Below the pieces are notes generated by a model. It searched no databases and had not been told where the DNA came from. It was given only the letters and a program-made list of their open reading frames with translations. The position numbers and the translations under genes are program-made. A DNA stretch of 64,000 nt, taken from the IMG/VR virus record IMGVR_UViG_3300032213_001531, positions 40,994 to 104,993 of that record. The stretch is one strand, 5' to 3'. The number at the start of each line of letters is the position of its first letter. Position 1 is the stretch's first letter. Positions 8,501-19,700 of the stretch are shown piece after piece. The stretch comes from a virus.

Positions 8501-10089
8501 AAAGATATATCTTTAAGTAAAAGTTCTGGGGCTTTAATTGATTCTAAATAAAAATATAAATCTCTAAGCTCTAGACTAACTGTTTTGCTGGAGTTGTTGC
8601 TAACTAAAAAGCCATCAGAGTATAAAGTTTTTAGTGGTACGAAGTAGTCCCACCCATTAACCTCTTCAATAACTTCATAGAATTTAACCTGAATATACCT
8701 TGAGTTATATTTACTAATAATGCTTGTAGAATTGTTTTCATTAAAAGCATCATCATAATCAAAGAATTCAACTGAGCCATTAGACGCCAAGAGTTGTCCA
8801 ACTGGCAAACCACTAGACCCTAAATCTGAAGCAATCTTGTTTACCGAGTAGTTCAAAGTTTTTTCTGTAAGGTCCACAGATAGTCTAGGAGATAACTCAA
8901 TTAGATCAAAGGTTGATTGATTTGTATTCATTGATTCAACTACAACTCTTAAACCTTTAACATACTCAAACTCTCTGTATCTTGTTAGGCTGTCTGTTGG
9001 ATTTAAAAATGATAGTGGGCTTGTTACGTCAGTTACAAAATTTGTTAGTCTTGTAACAGTCTCTTCGTGAATTTGCCAAGCATATTCTGGAGTAAACGTA
9101 TCATATCTTAAGTTAGGTTGATTCCAAATATAAAATGTTCCAATGTCTGTTTCATTTGCTGTAATTAAATAAGCATAACCATTAACAGACTTTGCAGGTA
9201 AAAGATTAGCAGAAGAATACTTTTCAGCAAATACAAAAATATCTTTATATTGATTTGGAACCTTAAGTCCATACTCAATTTCTAAATATCCATCTGATTT
9301 AATGATTGGAGATCCATCTGATCTTAAATCTTGTGGCTTAAAAGATATAGCATCTACCCAGCTATTGTTTTTTAAATACTGAATTTTCCATTTTTTTGGA
9401 GTGGTTTTATTTACATCTCCGTAGTATGGGTCAGCAAATGAGCTACCTCTGTTTGTAAATGGGCCAAGATTTATGTCTCCAACATTTGTTTGCATTTTTA
9501 CAACAATTCTGTTTGTCGGAACAGCATCCTTATAAACTATAAAAGGAACACTGTCTGAAATTTTATACTCGTTATTGTGTAAACTAGAAACGCCATAAGA
9601 GTAACCATTTTCAGTTCTATAAGAAGTCCAGTATTTAAATGCATCTGTTTTATCTGGCATGTAATATCTTGGGCGTTGAGCCATAAATATATTTGGATTA
9701 TGTATAAAAAATTTACCAGGGAAGAAAGATGATTTATTTATTCCAGATCTTGGTCTAAATGGTTTAAAGCAATCCTCTAATGAATATAAAAATTTATTTT
9801 TTTCTTTTGTTTGGACTAGGGTAAACGGAGTTTCTGTCTCGTCAACTCCTCCATCAATCAAGATATCTGCATCGGTTGCTCCAGTATAAAAATTTCCAGA
9901 ATCTCCTGCATCAAATGTGTTTGGCAACGTTGAATAAGTTGTTCCAGTTTCTGCAGGTCTATATCTGTAATTACCAATAAGGCTAATGTTACTAGCAATA
10001 TTCATATTCCACTCACCAATAATCGATGATCTGCTTTTAATAACAGATGATGTTTCTAGGTGGTTTTTTAATTCATCACTCTTAAACAT
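5509..10089 (-). CDS. large tail-tip (Tal-like) protein
   Basis: 1526 aa from the ATG at 10089, which overlaps the preceding stop as TAATG; a seven-codon extension is possible but less likely. Position after the tape measure and the Dit-like gene marks it as the central tail-tip protein, which in siphophages closes the tail and contacts the cell. The first third has repeated strand-rich domains. About residues 980-1250 (FGTRMRIVGRIENDT..., YYFELIALGTN) read like a concanavalin/LamG-type carbohydrate-binding insertion. The C-terminus ends in a short beta domain (LQLGDIVNIDY). It has no peptidase motif that I can see. Confidence 0.75.
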   Translation of the reverse strand: MFKSDELKNHLETSSVIKSRSSIIGEWNMNIASNISLIGNYRYRPAETGTTYSTLPNTFDAGDSGNFYTGATDADILIDGGVDETETPFTLVQTKEKNKFLYSLEDCFKPFRPRSGINKSSFFPGKFFIHNPNIFMAQRPRYYMPDKTDAFKYWTSYRTENGYSYGVSSLHNNEYKISDSVPFIVYKDAVPTNRIVVKMQTNVGDINLGPFTNRGSSFADPYYGDVNKTTPKKWKIQYLKNNSWVDAISFKPQDLRSDGSPIIKSDGYLEIEYGLKVPNQYKDIFVFAEKYSSANLLPAKSVNGYAYLITANETDIGTFYIWNQPNLRYDTFTPEYAWQIHEETVTRLTNFVTDVTSPLSFLNPTDSLTRYREFEYVKGLRVVVESMNTNQSTFDLIELSPRLSVDLTEKTLNYSVNKIASDLGSSGLPVGQLLASNGSVEFFDYDDAFNENNSTSIISKYNSRYIQVKFYEVIEEVNGWDYFVPLKTLYSDGFLVSNNSSKTVSLELRDLYFYLESIKAPELLLKDISFSSAVSILMDAIGVSNYTFKRISGESESIIPYFFVQPDISVAEVLQQLAISTQTAMFFDEYNNFILMSKEYMMPTATQRETSMTLYGSSDQVKDGAIKNKTNKDKIANIIEISSQDSNVYNDGLINYTSRYIQRTLSSIDQTSQGEDNAKTWRYKPALLWEVGASENTQAQNETAGTQSSYALSAIPLNSDLANSIPYVVNNQVVNNIIDLGEGISLLSRNNGYLYANGEIIKYDAVEYNIPGAERLLETVTANGQDLYTISVSLNSLGNVWVQNTEEYQRYFSQLPFNGKMYKTGRLRIYSEPNYEEVNGVTKLKNGPVAKHGRRQFGTFATAHTAGLNPYWSDNKNVKGCTMRSEYLFGNQDVVTLTGVTSVGNVITASSTTLVKVGQRVNLTSALSTGLLDLSVVNKVTEIVDETKFKITLPPQTALVNADLELQKLPTTGIGAAGVNNALAVKTTRNGIIKNYASSFKTAESENNKKTTPIRGTVQSSALVMNGPSFNTTEKPLDFISYVHRPLDNKFKHFGTRMRIVGRIENDTNVVQTAVGSTINYTVDGTTPNEPINISGGSGGLGVLLNPTTNNGYYFELIALGTNSRSKNLDANLNDVIFYKIKKDSVTGEAIPETLWQGLLGVTVDDGLFTGQGRLIGDSPTTVYDLSVEYENLGSKKVFYLFINENIVARIVDNDPLPEYNNMAMFVRGSSRVMFEHVYALTQNYSQNSGFALDTPVSSAFANKEINASESFRKYAISGIVQNSYLSGISSSDPLRYNIFFDEFGTIMREVASFNIKYDKAFPALFAKLSPTFNRLRGYTVSGFRAGAYGAEFLIFNTTDSILFLDETSGNYLKIQGVTFTQETKNTLTVDQYFSKNSSFSGLEFNGDSVVSSPLKLTKDYEDIKMSRMTYGKKDFSLEAEYIQTQDSANSLMKWIISKIMKPRKSVGIKLFANPTLQLGDIVNIDYNEKSINKLGDISKRYVVYNIQYSKSPDGPDMTVFLSEVA

Positions 10090-10784
10090 TACACTTCTTC
10101 CAATGTACAAGAAACATTCCAGAAGTCATAGTTACTTCCACCACGCTTAACGACAGTATAACTAAAATCTGAAATAAACATTTCTATTAATTCATTATAT
10201 TGTCCAAGGTGTGCGTAAGCTAAATTGTCTTTACCAAAATTAGAATACTTATCATAAGCAAGGTATACCCAAAAAGAACCTTTATGGCTATCATACCAAT
10301 CTACAAGATCTACTCCCCCTGCTCCACCATCAGTGGTGTATTCTTGATTTTGTATTGTAACATTTGGAAGTTGTGAGAATGACGCATCTGTTCCTGGCTC
10401 TCTTAAACCTTCATCAATTAAAGATGTTTTTCCAGATGAGTTAAATGATGGATTTAAACCATGAGATCTAGATGGAAGCATGTTCCAAGATGTACCAATA
10501 GTTAGTTTGTCAGCAATATGATATGAGCGCATACGACCATTAATCATTCTTTCACGCTTTTCAATTCTGTTGTTATTAAAATTAATCTCTCCTCTATTAT
10601 CATCAGATAATATTAAGAATTGATCTAGCAAAGATTGATCTGATATACCAGTAGTATCAGCTTTTACTTCATAGCCGTTGGGAACATAAAGACCATTAGT
10701 AAGGGTTCCTGAGTTATTAGCCCAAAGCATTGCTTGTGGTCTAGCATACTTTCTTCTACCATTGATATATGTTTCTGTTGCCAT
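10089..10784 (-). CDS. distal tail (Dit-like) protein
   Basis: 231 aa, positioned directly between the tape measure and the large tip protein, which is the usual place of Dit (the ring linking tail tube and tip). The sequence has a basic N-terminus (GRRKYARPQAMLW) and a beta-rich body ending FSYTVVKRGGSNYDFWNVSCTLEEV, typical of the last strand of tube-like domains. The call rests on order more than on motifs. Confidence 0.65.
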   Translation of the reverse strand: MATETYINGRRKYARPQAMLWANNSGTLTNGLYVPNGYEVKADTTGISDQSLLDQFLILSDDNRGEINFNNNRIEKRERMINGRMRSYHIADKLTIGTSWNMLPSRSHGLNPSFNSSGKTSLIDEGLREPGTDASFSQLPNVTIQNQEYTTDGGAGGVDLVDWYDSHKGSFWVYLAYDKYSNFGKDNLAYAHLGQYNELIEMFISDFSYTVVKRGGSNYDFWNVSCTLEEV

Positions 10785-13700
10785 TAAAATCTACTCCCTC
10801 GAATTTTTTGTGAATCTATCTGTTTAATTTGAGCCATAACTGATCTAGCAATTTCATCAGGATTCGCATCTGACTTAACGTTTACGCTAATACTATAATT
10901 ATACACTGCGTCGCCTACTGAATCTCCATTATTGATTGCTTTCATCTTGTCCGCACCATGAGTGTTAACAGCATACTTACTCATTACAAATTCTCCTGGA
11001 GTAAGCATTGCTGGTACTGTATCTGTTCCCATAGCATAACCGCCTGAAGCAAAGAACTGAGGAATTAATCCACCTGAAGATTTAGCAGCAAAACCAGTAC
11101 TAAAGTTAAACGGAGTAGGCTGGCCATCTTTATAATTAATTCCGTCTTTGTTACCAGTAAAAGGCTCCCAGCTATCAGTTTTTCTTCTATAGATAAGCGC
11201 TCCAACTCCTGTGTCTGTATAAACATCACCATTCTTATAATCATTTCCCCATACTGTATAGCTAGTCTGATTTGGTGATCCAATTAGTGGTTCAGAAAAT
11301 GTTAACATTGTTGCTGGATCATTTGCATTAGATGTTGTACTTGATGTTGTTGAAGAAGATGAAGATGTTGTTGAAGAAGATGAAGATGTTGTTGAAGAAG
11401 ATGAAGATGTTGTTGAAGAAGATGTTGTTGAAGAAGGGGAGGCTGTTGAAGTATTTCCAGATGTTGAATTTTTAGAGGCTATGGCTTTAGCTAATAAAGC
11501 ATTTGCTTTTGCTAACCTATCAGAGTTCTTGGCTAAGAGTGCTGCATTTTGTTCTATCAAAGCATTTAAATTTTCTGCAATAGAATTTGATATTGACATG
11601 CCTGATTCAATAAGCTTTAAATTATTTTCTGCTTTAGTAATTGCATCTTGAGCAGTTTGCAATTCTGCAAGCCTTCCCTTATTCATATAATCACCAAAAC
11701 GATCTGACATGTCAGCATAAACTTGTTTTGCGTTATTGACAGCTGCAACTCCTTCATCATAACCTACAGGCTTAGTGTTTGCATTATTATTTAAAGCTGC
11801 ATCTGCTGCTGCAAGAGCTGCGTCTAAAGCTGCTGTTGCCTGAGCGTCTATTGCATCTGCTGCATCTTGTGCTGCTTGTGCCATTGCTACTGCTGCTGCA
11901 GCTGCTGCGATGGCAGCGTTAGCTGCATCTTCCGCAATTTTAAGTGCTGCGTTAGCTGCTGCTGTATCTGCGTCTGCTGCTGCTTGTGCTTCTGCAAGAG
12001 CTTTTTCGGCTGCAGCTTTTTCTGCTGCAGTTACTGCCTCTGCTTTAATCTTGAGTGCTGCTGCAACAAGGGCGTCTGCCTCTGCCTTAGATTTTTCTGC
12101 TGCAGCTTTGGCATCAGCAATAATTTTGTCAGCAGCGGCTTTTGCATCCGCAGTAATTTTATCTGATGCAGCTTTAGCATCTGCTTCTGATTTAGCTACA
12201 TTTGCTGTGCTTCCAGAATTAGTAACAATGGTTTGTGCAGTAGTCATTATCTTGGAGTCTTTTGCAGGTGTTGCTGCATAGGCACCAATTTTTGTCATAA
12301 TTGATTCCCATTGTGCATTGATTGCTGTTGATGCTGCTAATAATGCAGCAAAGGCAGTATCTAAATCTTTTTTAGATAGATCATATGCTTTTACCTTAGC
12401 TTCAATTGCAGCCCAAGCATCTTTATTTTTTCCAAGGACAGTAGTTTCTTCAACTAATTTATCAAGTCTTGCTTGAATAGTTTCATTCTCGGTGTTTAAG
12501 GCAGCAATCATTCTTTCTCTATCTACAACACTATCTTTAGTAATTTTAGCAATTTCATTTTCATAAGTCCGAATCTGCTTTAAGTTATTTTCTCTTAGCT
12601 GTTCTAACTCATATATAGTTTTAGTTTTAGATTTAATACTATCTTGAATTGCTATTTTTCTAGGATCTGTTTCTAAAGCGTAAATGTCTTGAGAAATTTG
12701 ATACTGCTTTTCTTTAATTTGATCTTGAGTAAGGCCCTGAGTTGCTACAAGCCTATCTAGTTCATTTTTTCTGGCTAGTTCAAAAGATTTTTGTGCTGCA
12801 TTAGAGTATAAATCTGCGCTTGCTTTTCGCATATCCTGCATTGCTTTTCCTGCTGCAGAAATATCTCCGCTAGTTAAAGCATCTGCTAAGCTAATCTGTT
12901 TTTCTTGTTGTGATAAAATTGCATCATTAATCTCTTTAACTGTTGTTAGGGATTCTGCTTGCTGATCGTAACGTTTATTAATTTCTTCTGCAGCATGATT
13001 AATAAGATCTAAATCATGAGATAAGGCACTAGATTGATCTTGCAATGCTTGAATAGGCTCATTAAACTGAACATCAATTTGATGCTGTAGATCATTAATC
13101 TCTTTCTGATAATCATCAATCTTTTGACTAATATTAAGAGAAACTGCTGCTTGAATATCATTAATCTTATACTGAAGTTGCTCTATCTGTGCTTCATATG
13201 GGCGGAGTTGGCTTTGTAATTCTTTAATCTTTGTCTCATTAGCAGAAAGTTGTGCTACATCTTTAGTGCTTCTAGAATCTACACCAGTCTTAATTAGATC
13301 TTCCTGTACCGCAAACATTTGGTTAACCATATCAAGACCAGAAGAAGCAACTTGAGCATAGTCTCCCTTGTTAAAGTTGATTTGAATATCAATTAGTTTC
13401 TTAGCTTCGATGTCTTTCAAGAACTCAGAAATTGCTCCTGTTGAACCTTCAATAGCTGCTATGTCAATTTTGCCATCTTTAATGTTTTGGGTGAACTGTT
13501 TTAGCATTGCAGGGTTTCCAAGTACTGCGTCAATTTGCTCTACAGAATACCCCATAGACTTCATTGCACCTACTACTTCTGGAGTTTTTGCAAATACATC
13601 AAACTCTGCATTCTTTGTAAGGGTGTCAGTTATAACCTGCATCTTTTCCATTGCACTATTGGCTTCAGCAATATCTTTAATAAACTTCTTCATTTCATCT

Positions 13701-16700
13701 GAACCTGCAGCACCAAGGGTTCCAGCAGCAATAGCTGAAGCAAGAGATTGATCTTCAATTACTTTAAGTGCATCGGTAACAGACATTCCTGCACCTCTTA
13801 AAATCTCAAATGCTTCTCTTTGTTTTTTAATGTTGTCTATACTTTGGGCTGCACCAAATTGAGCCATACCAACAACTACTGAATTAAAGGCTTCGGACAA
13901 CCCTAGTAAGTCTTCAGTTATTCCAATGACGTTTCCTTTATCGTCTAGCTTGAATGGTTTTTGTTTATCCTTTTTACTTGGGTTTACATCTGAGTTTTTA
14001 AAAGCTTCAAACTCTTCTGCTGACATTCCAGATATTGCATCCATGAGTCCTGAAGATACTCCACCCTCTAGCATTATTTGCTGTAGGCCCTTAAACTTTG
14101 CAAACATTCTGCTAAGACCGCCTTCAGCACCTTTACTATTTTCAAAAATAGCCATGATAGATTTTAATGGGGTAAGAGCATTAAAAGCTGAATCTCTAAA
14201 TAGTTTTAGCTTCATTCCTAAATCCTCTAGAAAAGAATATGCTCCCTTTAATGTATCTGCAGCTTCTTGTGCAGCTAGCTTTTTTAGATCAGCAGTCTTT
14301 GGACCATAGATAGAATCCAGTCTTTCTTTTAGTAACTTATCCAAAGTGCTTTTAGCAATACCTGGGTTTGCTTTACTTAACTGATCTATTTGTGCTTGTA
14401 TGAGAGCTGCTGAGTTTGCTAATGGAAGAGGAATATCTTTCCAAAGTCCTTTTTTCTTAAACGCATTAATTAATTCTGCATTCAACTCTTGTTGGATGTT
14501 ATCTGATATCAACAACTGATTTAAAGTAACTGATGCTTCTAGCTGTAGTGTTGGATCATAACTACTTAATAGATCCCAATTTTTTACTGCAGCATCAAGT
14601 GCTTCATTTGGGCTTTTCCCTTTTAACTTTAATTCAGCTTGATACGCAATTAGCGCTGGTTTAGTAAGCTTTCCTCCTGGGAAATGTTTTCTAAGGGCAT
14701 CAATTTCTTTTCCAAGTTTTTTGAGTACGGGAATGTCATCTGGATCTGATTCTATATTTAAATCTATTCTAAACTCTGGAGGGAATTGAATAAAGTCTTC
14801 TAACATTGAGTAGAATTCTCTAGCTTGTTGAGGGCCTTCTTTGCCATTAAAAGTACCAGCAACATTGACTACAGTATTAATGTTTTCTTGATCTGATAAA
14901 TTTTGAAGAATCCAGCCAAGAGAATCCATCTCTTTAGCTCCTTGGCCTCCTAACATTAATTTCCAAGTTGTTTCAACATTTTTTCCAGTTGCTATAAAGT
15001 TCTCAATTAAAGCTTTTGCAGATCCAGCAGAAATGTCACCAGCTACGACTGATGCTTGAACCATAACTCCAATTTTTGTTACATCTTGAGTTGTTTTTGC
15101 TTTTAATCCTTGAATAATCCTTACTTGATTCTGCATTTCAGCAATATATTCTGCTTGCGCTGCAGTAAATTCACCACTATTACTATCGTAGGAATCTCTT
15201 CTTGCTTGAATTTCTGCTACTCTTTTTTCTGACTCTGCTAGTTGTTTCTTTAATTCTTTTCTTTCTTCTGAAGAAATTCCAGCTTCTTTTGGAATCAGTT
15301 TTGAATCTGGATTTAGCAATGCACTAAGTTCTGTTGCTGCAAGCTTTTCTGGACCTACGGCATCTTTATATTTATCATCAAAGGCTGTCTTGTATGCTTC
15401 TGCATATTTAACCTTTGCATCTTTGCCACTAATGTTGTCCAAGAATCCAGTAGCTCGATCTACAACGTCTACCCCTTGATTTCTTAACTCTTGTTGATCT
15501 TGAAGGTTTTGATCATTAAGATCTTTAATCTTCTTTTCAATTTCAAGTCTTTTTTCTGCAGTCTTAACGGCCTCTTTTTCTTTAGTAAGTTTTTCAATTT
15601 GAGCATCAGTTTGCATTTGTAGTAGATCCATAGATTGTTGAACTTGTGCTAGTGACTGAATTGAATTACCTGCTACTGCTCCAGCAACTGCTCCTACAGC
15701 TTTCTTCTCTCTACCTTGTTGATACTTTCTAAGAGCTAGATCTGCAGCAAGTGTTGTTGCTAATATAATTGCTCCAGGAAGTACTCCTGCGCCAGTTGCA
15801 GAAGCACCTGTTCCTAATGCTGCTGCTCCTCTTATAACTCCTGCGCCAAATCTTGCCTTTCCTAAAGTTCCTGCTATTTGTGACTCTTTTGCAAAAGTTG
15901 CTGCAGCAGGTAGCGATCTAGCCCCAGCTATAACCCCTGTTTTATCAAGTTGACTAGCAATACGGGCGCCAAGAAGAGCGCCACCGACTGTGCTTCCTGC
16001 AAGCTCAAACCCCTCACGTTTATTGATTCCAGTCCTTAGTCCAACAGCCCCTGCTCCAGGCACATTCTGCATGAGGTTAGCAAACCATCCGCCCATTTCT
16101 TTTTCAACAACATCACTAAAAATATTCTGCATTTGAGTAGTAAGTTGTTTTTGATTTTTTAATATCTTTAATTGAACCCCAATAGGGTTATCTTTTAGAT
16201 TTTTTCCATCGGGGCCGATGATTTCTCTTAAAATTCCTCTAGCTTCAATCTCTAAAGATTGATCTCCCATATCTCTTGCAAGATTTACAATGATTGATTC
16301 TGCCTGATCTGCAGACAATACTCCTTGGCTTACTGCTGAAGCAAGTTTTGTTCCTAGTTGTTTAGCTGCACCTCTACCGTTTGATTTTGCGTAAGTGTTA
16401 AACTCAGCAATAAATTGTTTTCCAAATTCGCTACCTGAAAAATCTTTACCAAATGTTTGATCAATTGGAGTTATCTCAAGTCTATTTGCTTCTCTCTTCT
16501 TGTCCATAATTTGTGTTGCAGACATTGTTCCAAGGATAGATCCAAAACCTTCCAAAGACTCAATGGTATTTCCAATAGATTGTCCTTGTTTAACTCCATC
16601 AGCAATAGATTTTCTAATTGCCATGCTCTGCATTTTAAATGAAACGCCTAATGCTACTACTGTGGCAATCAATTTCTTTAGCGGTGAATTAAGAAGTGGC

Positions 16701-19700
16701 AATATCATTGGAAGCATAGATGCTCCCATAATTGCTGTCATGTGATTAGAAGCAAATTTTCCTGCTGTTGAATCAGGTGATCCTTGTGCAATTCCTTGAG
16801 CAAGCATAGGAATCATCATGGCTGCCATTCCTACACCCATCATTGTTTGAGATGATTTCATTCTTTGATCTTGTCTTGCATTAATTCTTTGTTCTTTATT
16901 TAATGCATTACCATCTTGATCGTGGGTTGCAACTTTTCCATACCCTGTCCAATAACCACCATGTGGCTTAGGACCGCTAGGTCCACCAGGACCAGCAGGG
17001 CCACCCATAGATGACAGGCGAGCATCAATCTTTCTAACTCTATCCATTGCTTTTGCGCTTGCTGATTGAACCCTAGCATTATTTGCAACTGCCTTAGTTC
17101 CAGTTACTACCGCCGTTCCAAACTTGCTAACTTGAGCTGTAGCTTTTCCAAGTACATCTGCTCCCTTTGAAGGTGGTGGTGTATTTGCTACTGGAGTTGC
17201 TCCCCAACCATCACCCTTATCAACCATGGTGTATCCAGGAAGAGGTCTTGGAACTCCACCCTTACCGCCTCTACCACTACCATGTTCAGGAATTGTTCCA
17301 TTAATCATTCCTGAAACTAATGAAGAATATTTGGCTGCAGCCTTGGCTGGAATGACTGCTTCTCCAGGAGATAGCATTGCTGGTTGAATATCTCCCGCAC
17401 CCTTTGGCCCTGGAACTGAAAAAATTCCTTTTGCTAATGCAAGAGTATCCGCTGGCATATAGTCTGAGTCTTTAAATTTCTGATTCTTGTAATATCCATC
17501 ATGAATTCTTTTCCTTAATAAATGTTCAGTAATTATATCTGTAGTTGTCCAAGTGTCTGCTTTATTTTTTGCACCCCAACCTTTATATTGATGTCTTTTA
17601 CTTTCTAATTTACTAAGTGCTATCAATGCTTCTTTTTCAGTTGTTACGTGAATTGCGCCCATCCTTTTTGAAAGTGCATTCATTCCAGAGTTTATAACTG
17701 TCTGATCTCTCACAACATTGTCTGCTGGCCAAAACTCTAAATCTCTATTTTTACCAGTAGCTTTTATATGGCTTGCTGCGATTCCACCTTCGCCAGATCT
17801 GACTCTCTCTATTGCAGTTTGAAAGTCTGGTGCTTTTAATACAGCAAGTGCATCTGCTTCTGAAATTTTTCCAGTATTAACAAGATTCTTCTTTACAGAA
17901 GCAAGCTCTTCTGCATAATAATTTAATAGCTTTTGTGCTGGTTTATTTTTACTAGGGTCAGCAAGAACTTTTTGCCATCTACTATTTACCTCTGGTGGAG
18001 TGGCTCTAGTTCTTGATCCTGACCAAGGATTTACATTTGCAAACAAACCTTTACCAGAAGCTGTTCCTATGTCTAATGGTTTACCGCTTTCTTTATACTT
18101 TAAAATTCTTGCTTCTAAAGCTTTTACTTTTTGTGCATAAATTGTTTTATCTGGATATGCTGCTTCAAACTCTTTCCATCTTCCTTCAAACTTAGCAGCC
18201 TCTGATGCTTTTACGGTCATAGATTGACCACCTATTTGAATTTGTGACATTCCAGACCCAAGGCTACTAATCTTAAATGAGGTGCCAGGAGGTAATGGGG
18301 TGAGTGGTAATCTTGTTCTAGATTCTAGACTAGCAACTGTTGCTGCTTCTTTTGCCCCTGAAACTTTTACTGCTGAAGCTGCGCCGTACATGCCCAGTCT
18401 TCCAGCCATGTATCCTGGAACTACTCCACCCTTAGCGAAACCATTTCCTTGTGCCCATTTAGAAAAACCTTCCATAAAGTCTTTATCAGATAAGGATGAG
18501 GCGTGTCCCTTTTGTCTTGCTCTTAATGTAATTTCATCTTCTATTTTTTTTATTGCTGCAGGAGTTAATGCTTTCTTTGGATTAGCAATTACTGATGAAT
18601 GAATCCCGTGAAGTTCTCTCCAGTTCGCACCCCTAGAATCCTCTAAGCGTCTAACCATGTCTTGATAAATACCCTGCTCTTCTTTATTTAACTTAAATCC
18701 TGCTATTGTTGCTTTAAGTCTTGGAAGAGTTTCATCGATCTCTCGTATCATTCTTGTATGGTATTCTTCTGCAGTCATTCCCTTTGGAATATTAGATGTT
18801 GCTTCAGCAAAGAATCTTTTTGCATTTGATCCCTTTACGCCAAGTAAATTTATACGAACCTGATCTTCAACGGATGGCATGCCTTTTGAATATGTTCTAA
18901 AACCAGATGCTGTATCAAAGACTCCAGCATTTCCAGCATCAACCATATTTCTACCAGACACATTTGCCATTTGGAGATCTTTGTCTCCTCTTACTCCAGA
19001 AGCTAAAAGTTGTGCAAAGTATTCATCTTCACTAAACTTGCCCGTTGGTTTTGCAAACTCAGGGTTGTAAGGGGCTTCAGATACAATAATTTTTCTTTTC
19101 TTTTGTGGATCCGTTGGATCAATCATTGTACGAATTGTGTGCTCTGGTGCTTTTAGTGGAAAGGCTTTGTTTGTAATAGTAGCCATTCTTTCCTCTGCTA
19201 AAGCAGCAGTCTCATCAACATATGGCTTAACAAATACCTTAGTTCCATCTGGCTTTTGATACAATCCGCCAATTCCTTTAACAGGAAATGAGTGCCCTGT
19301 GGTTGCTTCAAGTTGAACGCCAAAATCTGTTGGATCCATGTTAGCAAATCGACTTGCTTCAGTTCCTTTTCCAATTGACTCCATTGATAGTCTTGCTTTA
19401 CGTTGTATATTAACTGCTTTAATGCTTTTTGGCATACCCAAAAATAGTGGCATTCTTCCAAGTATATGACCTGGCAAAGTTCCGTCAATCATCTGTCCAA
19501 TAAATGGTGCATACTTCTTAGCCATGTCAGCAGGAATAACGGCTTCTCCAGGGGTTAGAAGGGCTGGGGTAGTATCTTTATTACCTGTTCCAGGAACACT
19601 TGTCACACCCTTGGCAAAACGTCTTGGAGGGGTAACTCTGCCCCTGCTTGGCATAAACATTCCAGGGTTTGTACTAGCAAAACTAGACATTGCAACTTTT

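Noticed and set aside
11867-12281. Plus-strand Cys-rich and Ala-rich frames inside the tape measure
   Set aside because: They mirror GCT/GCA-rich codons of the Ala coiled coil on the opposite strand and have no start signals.
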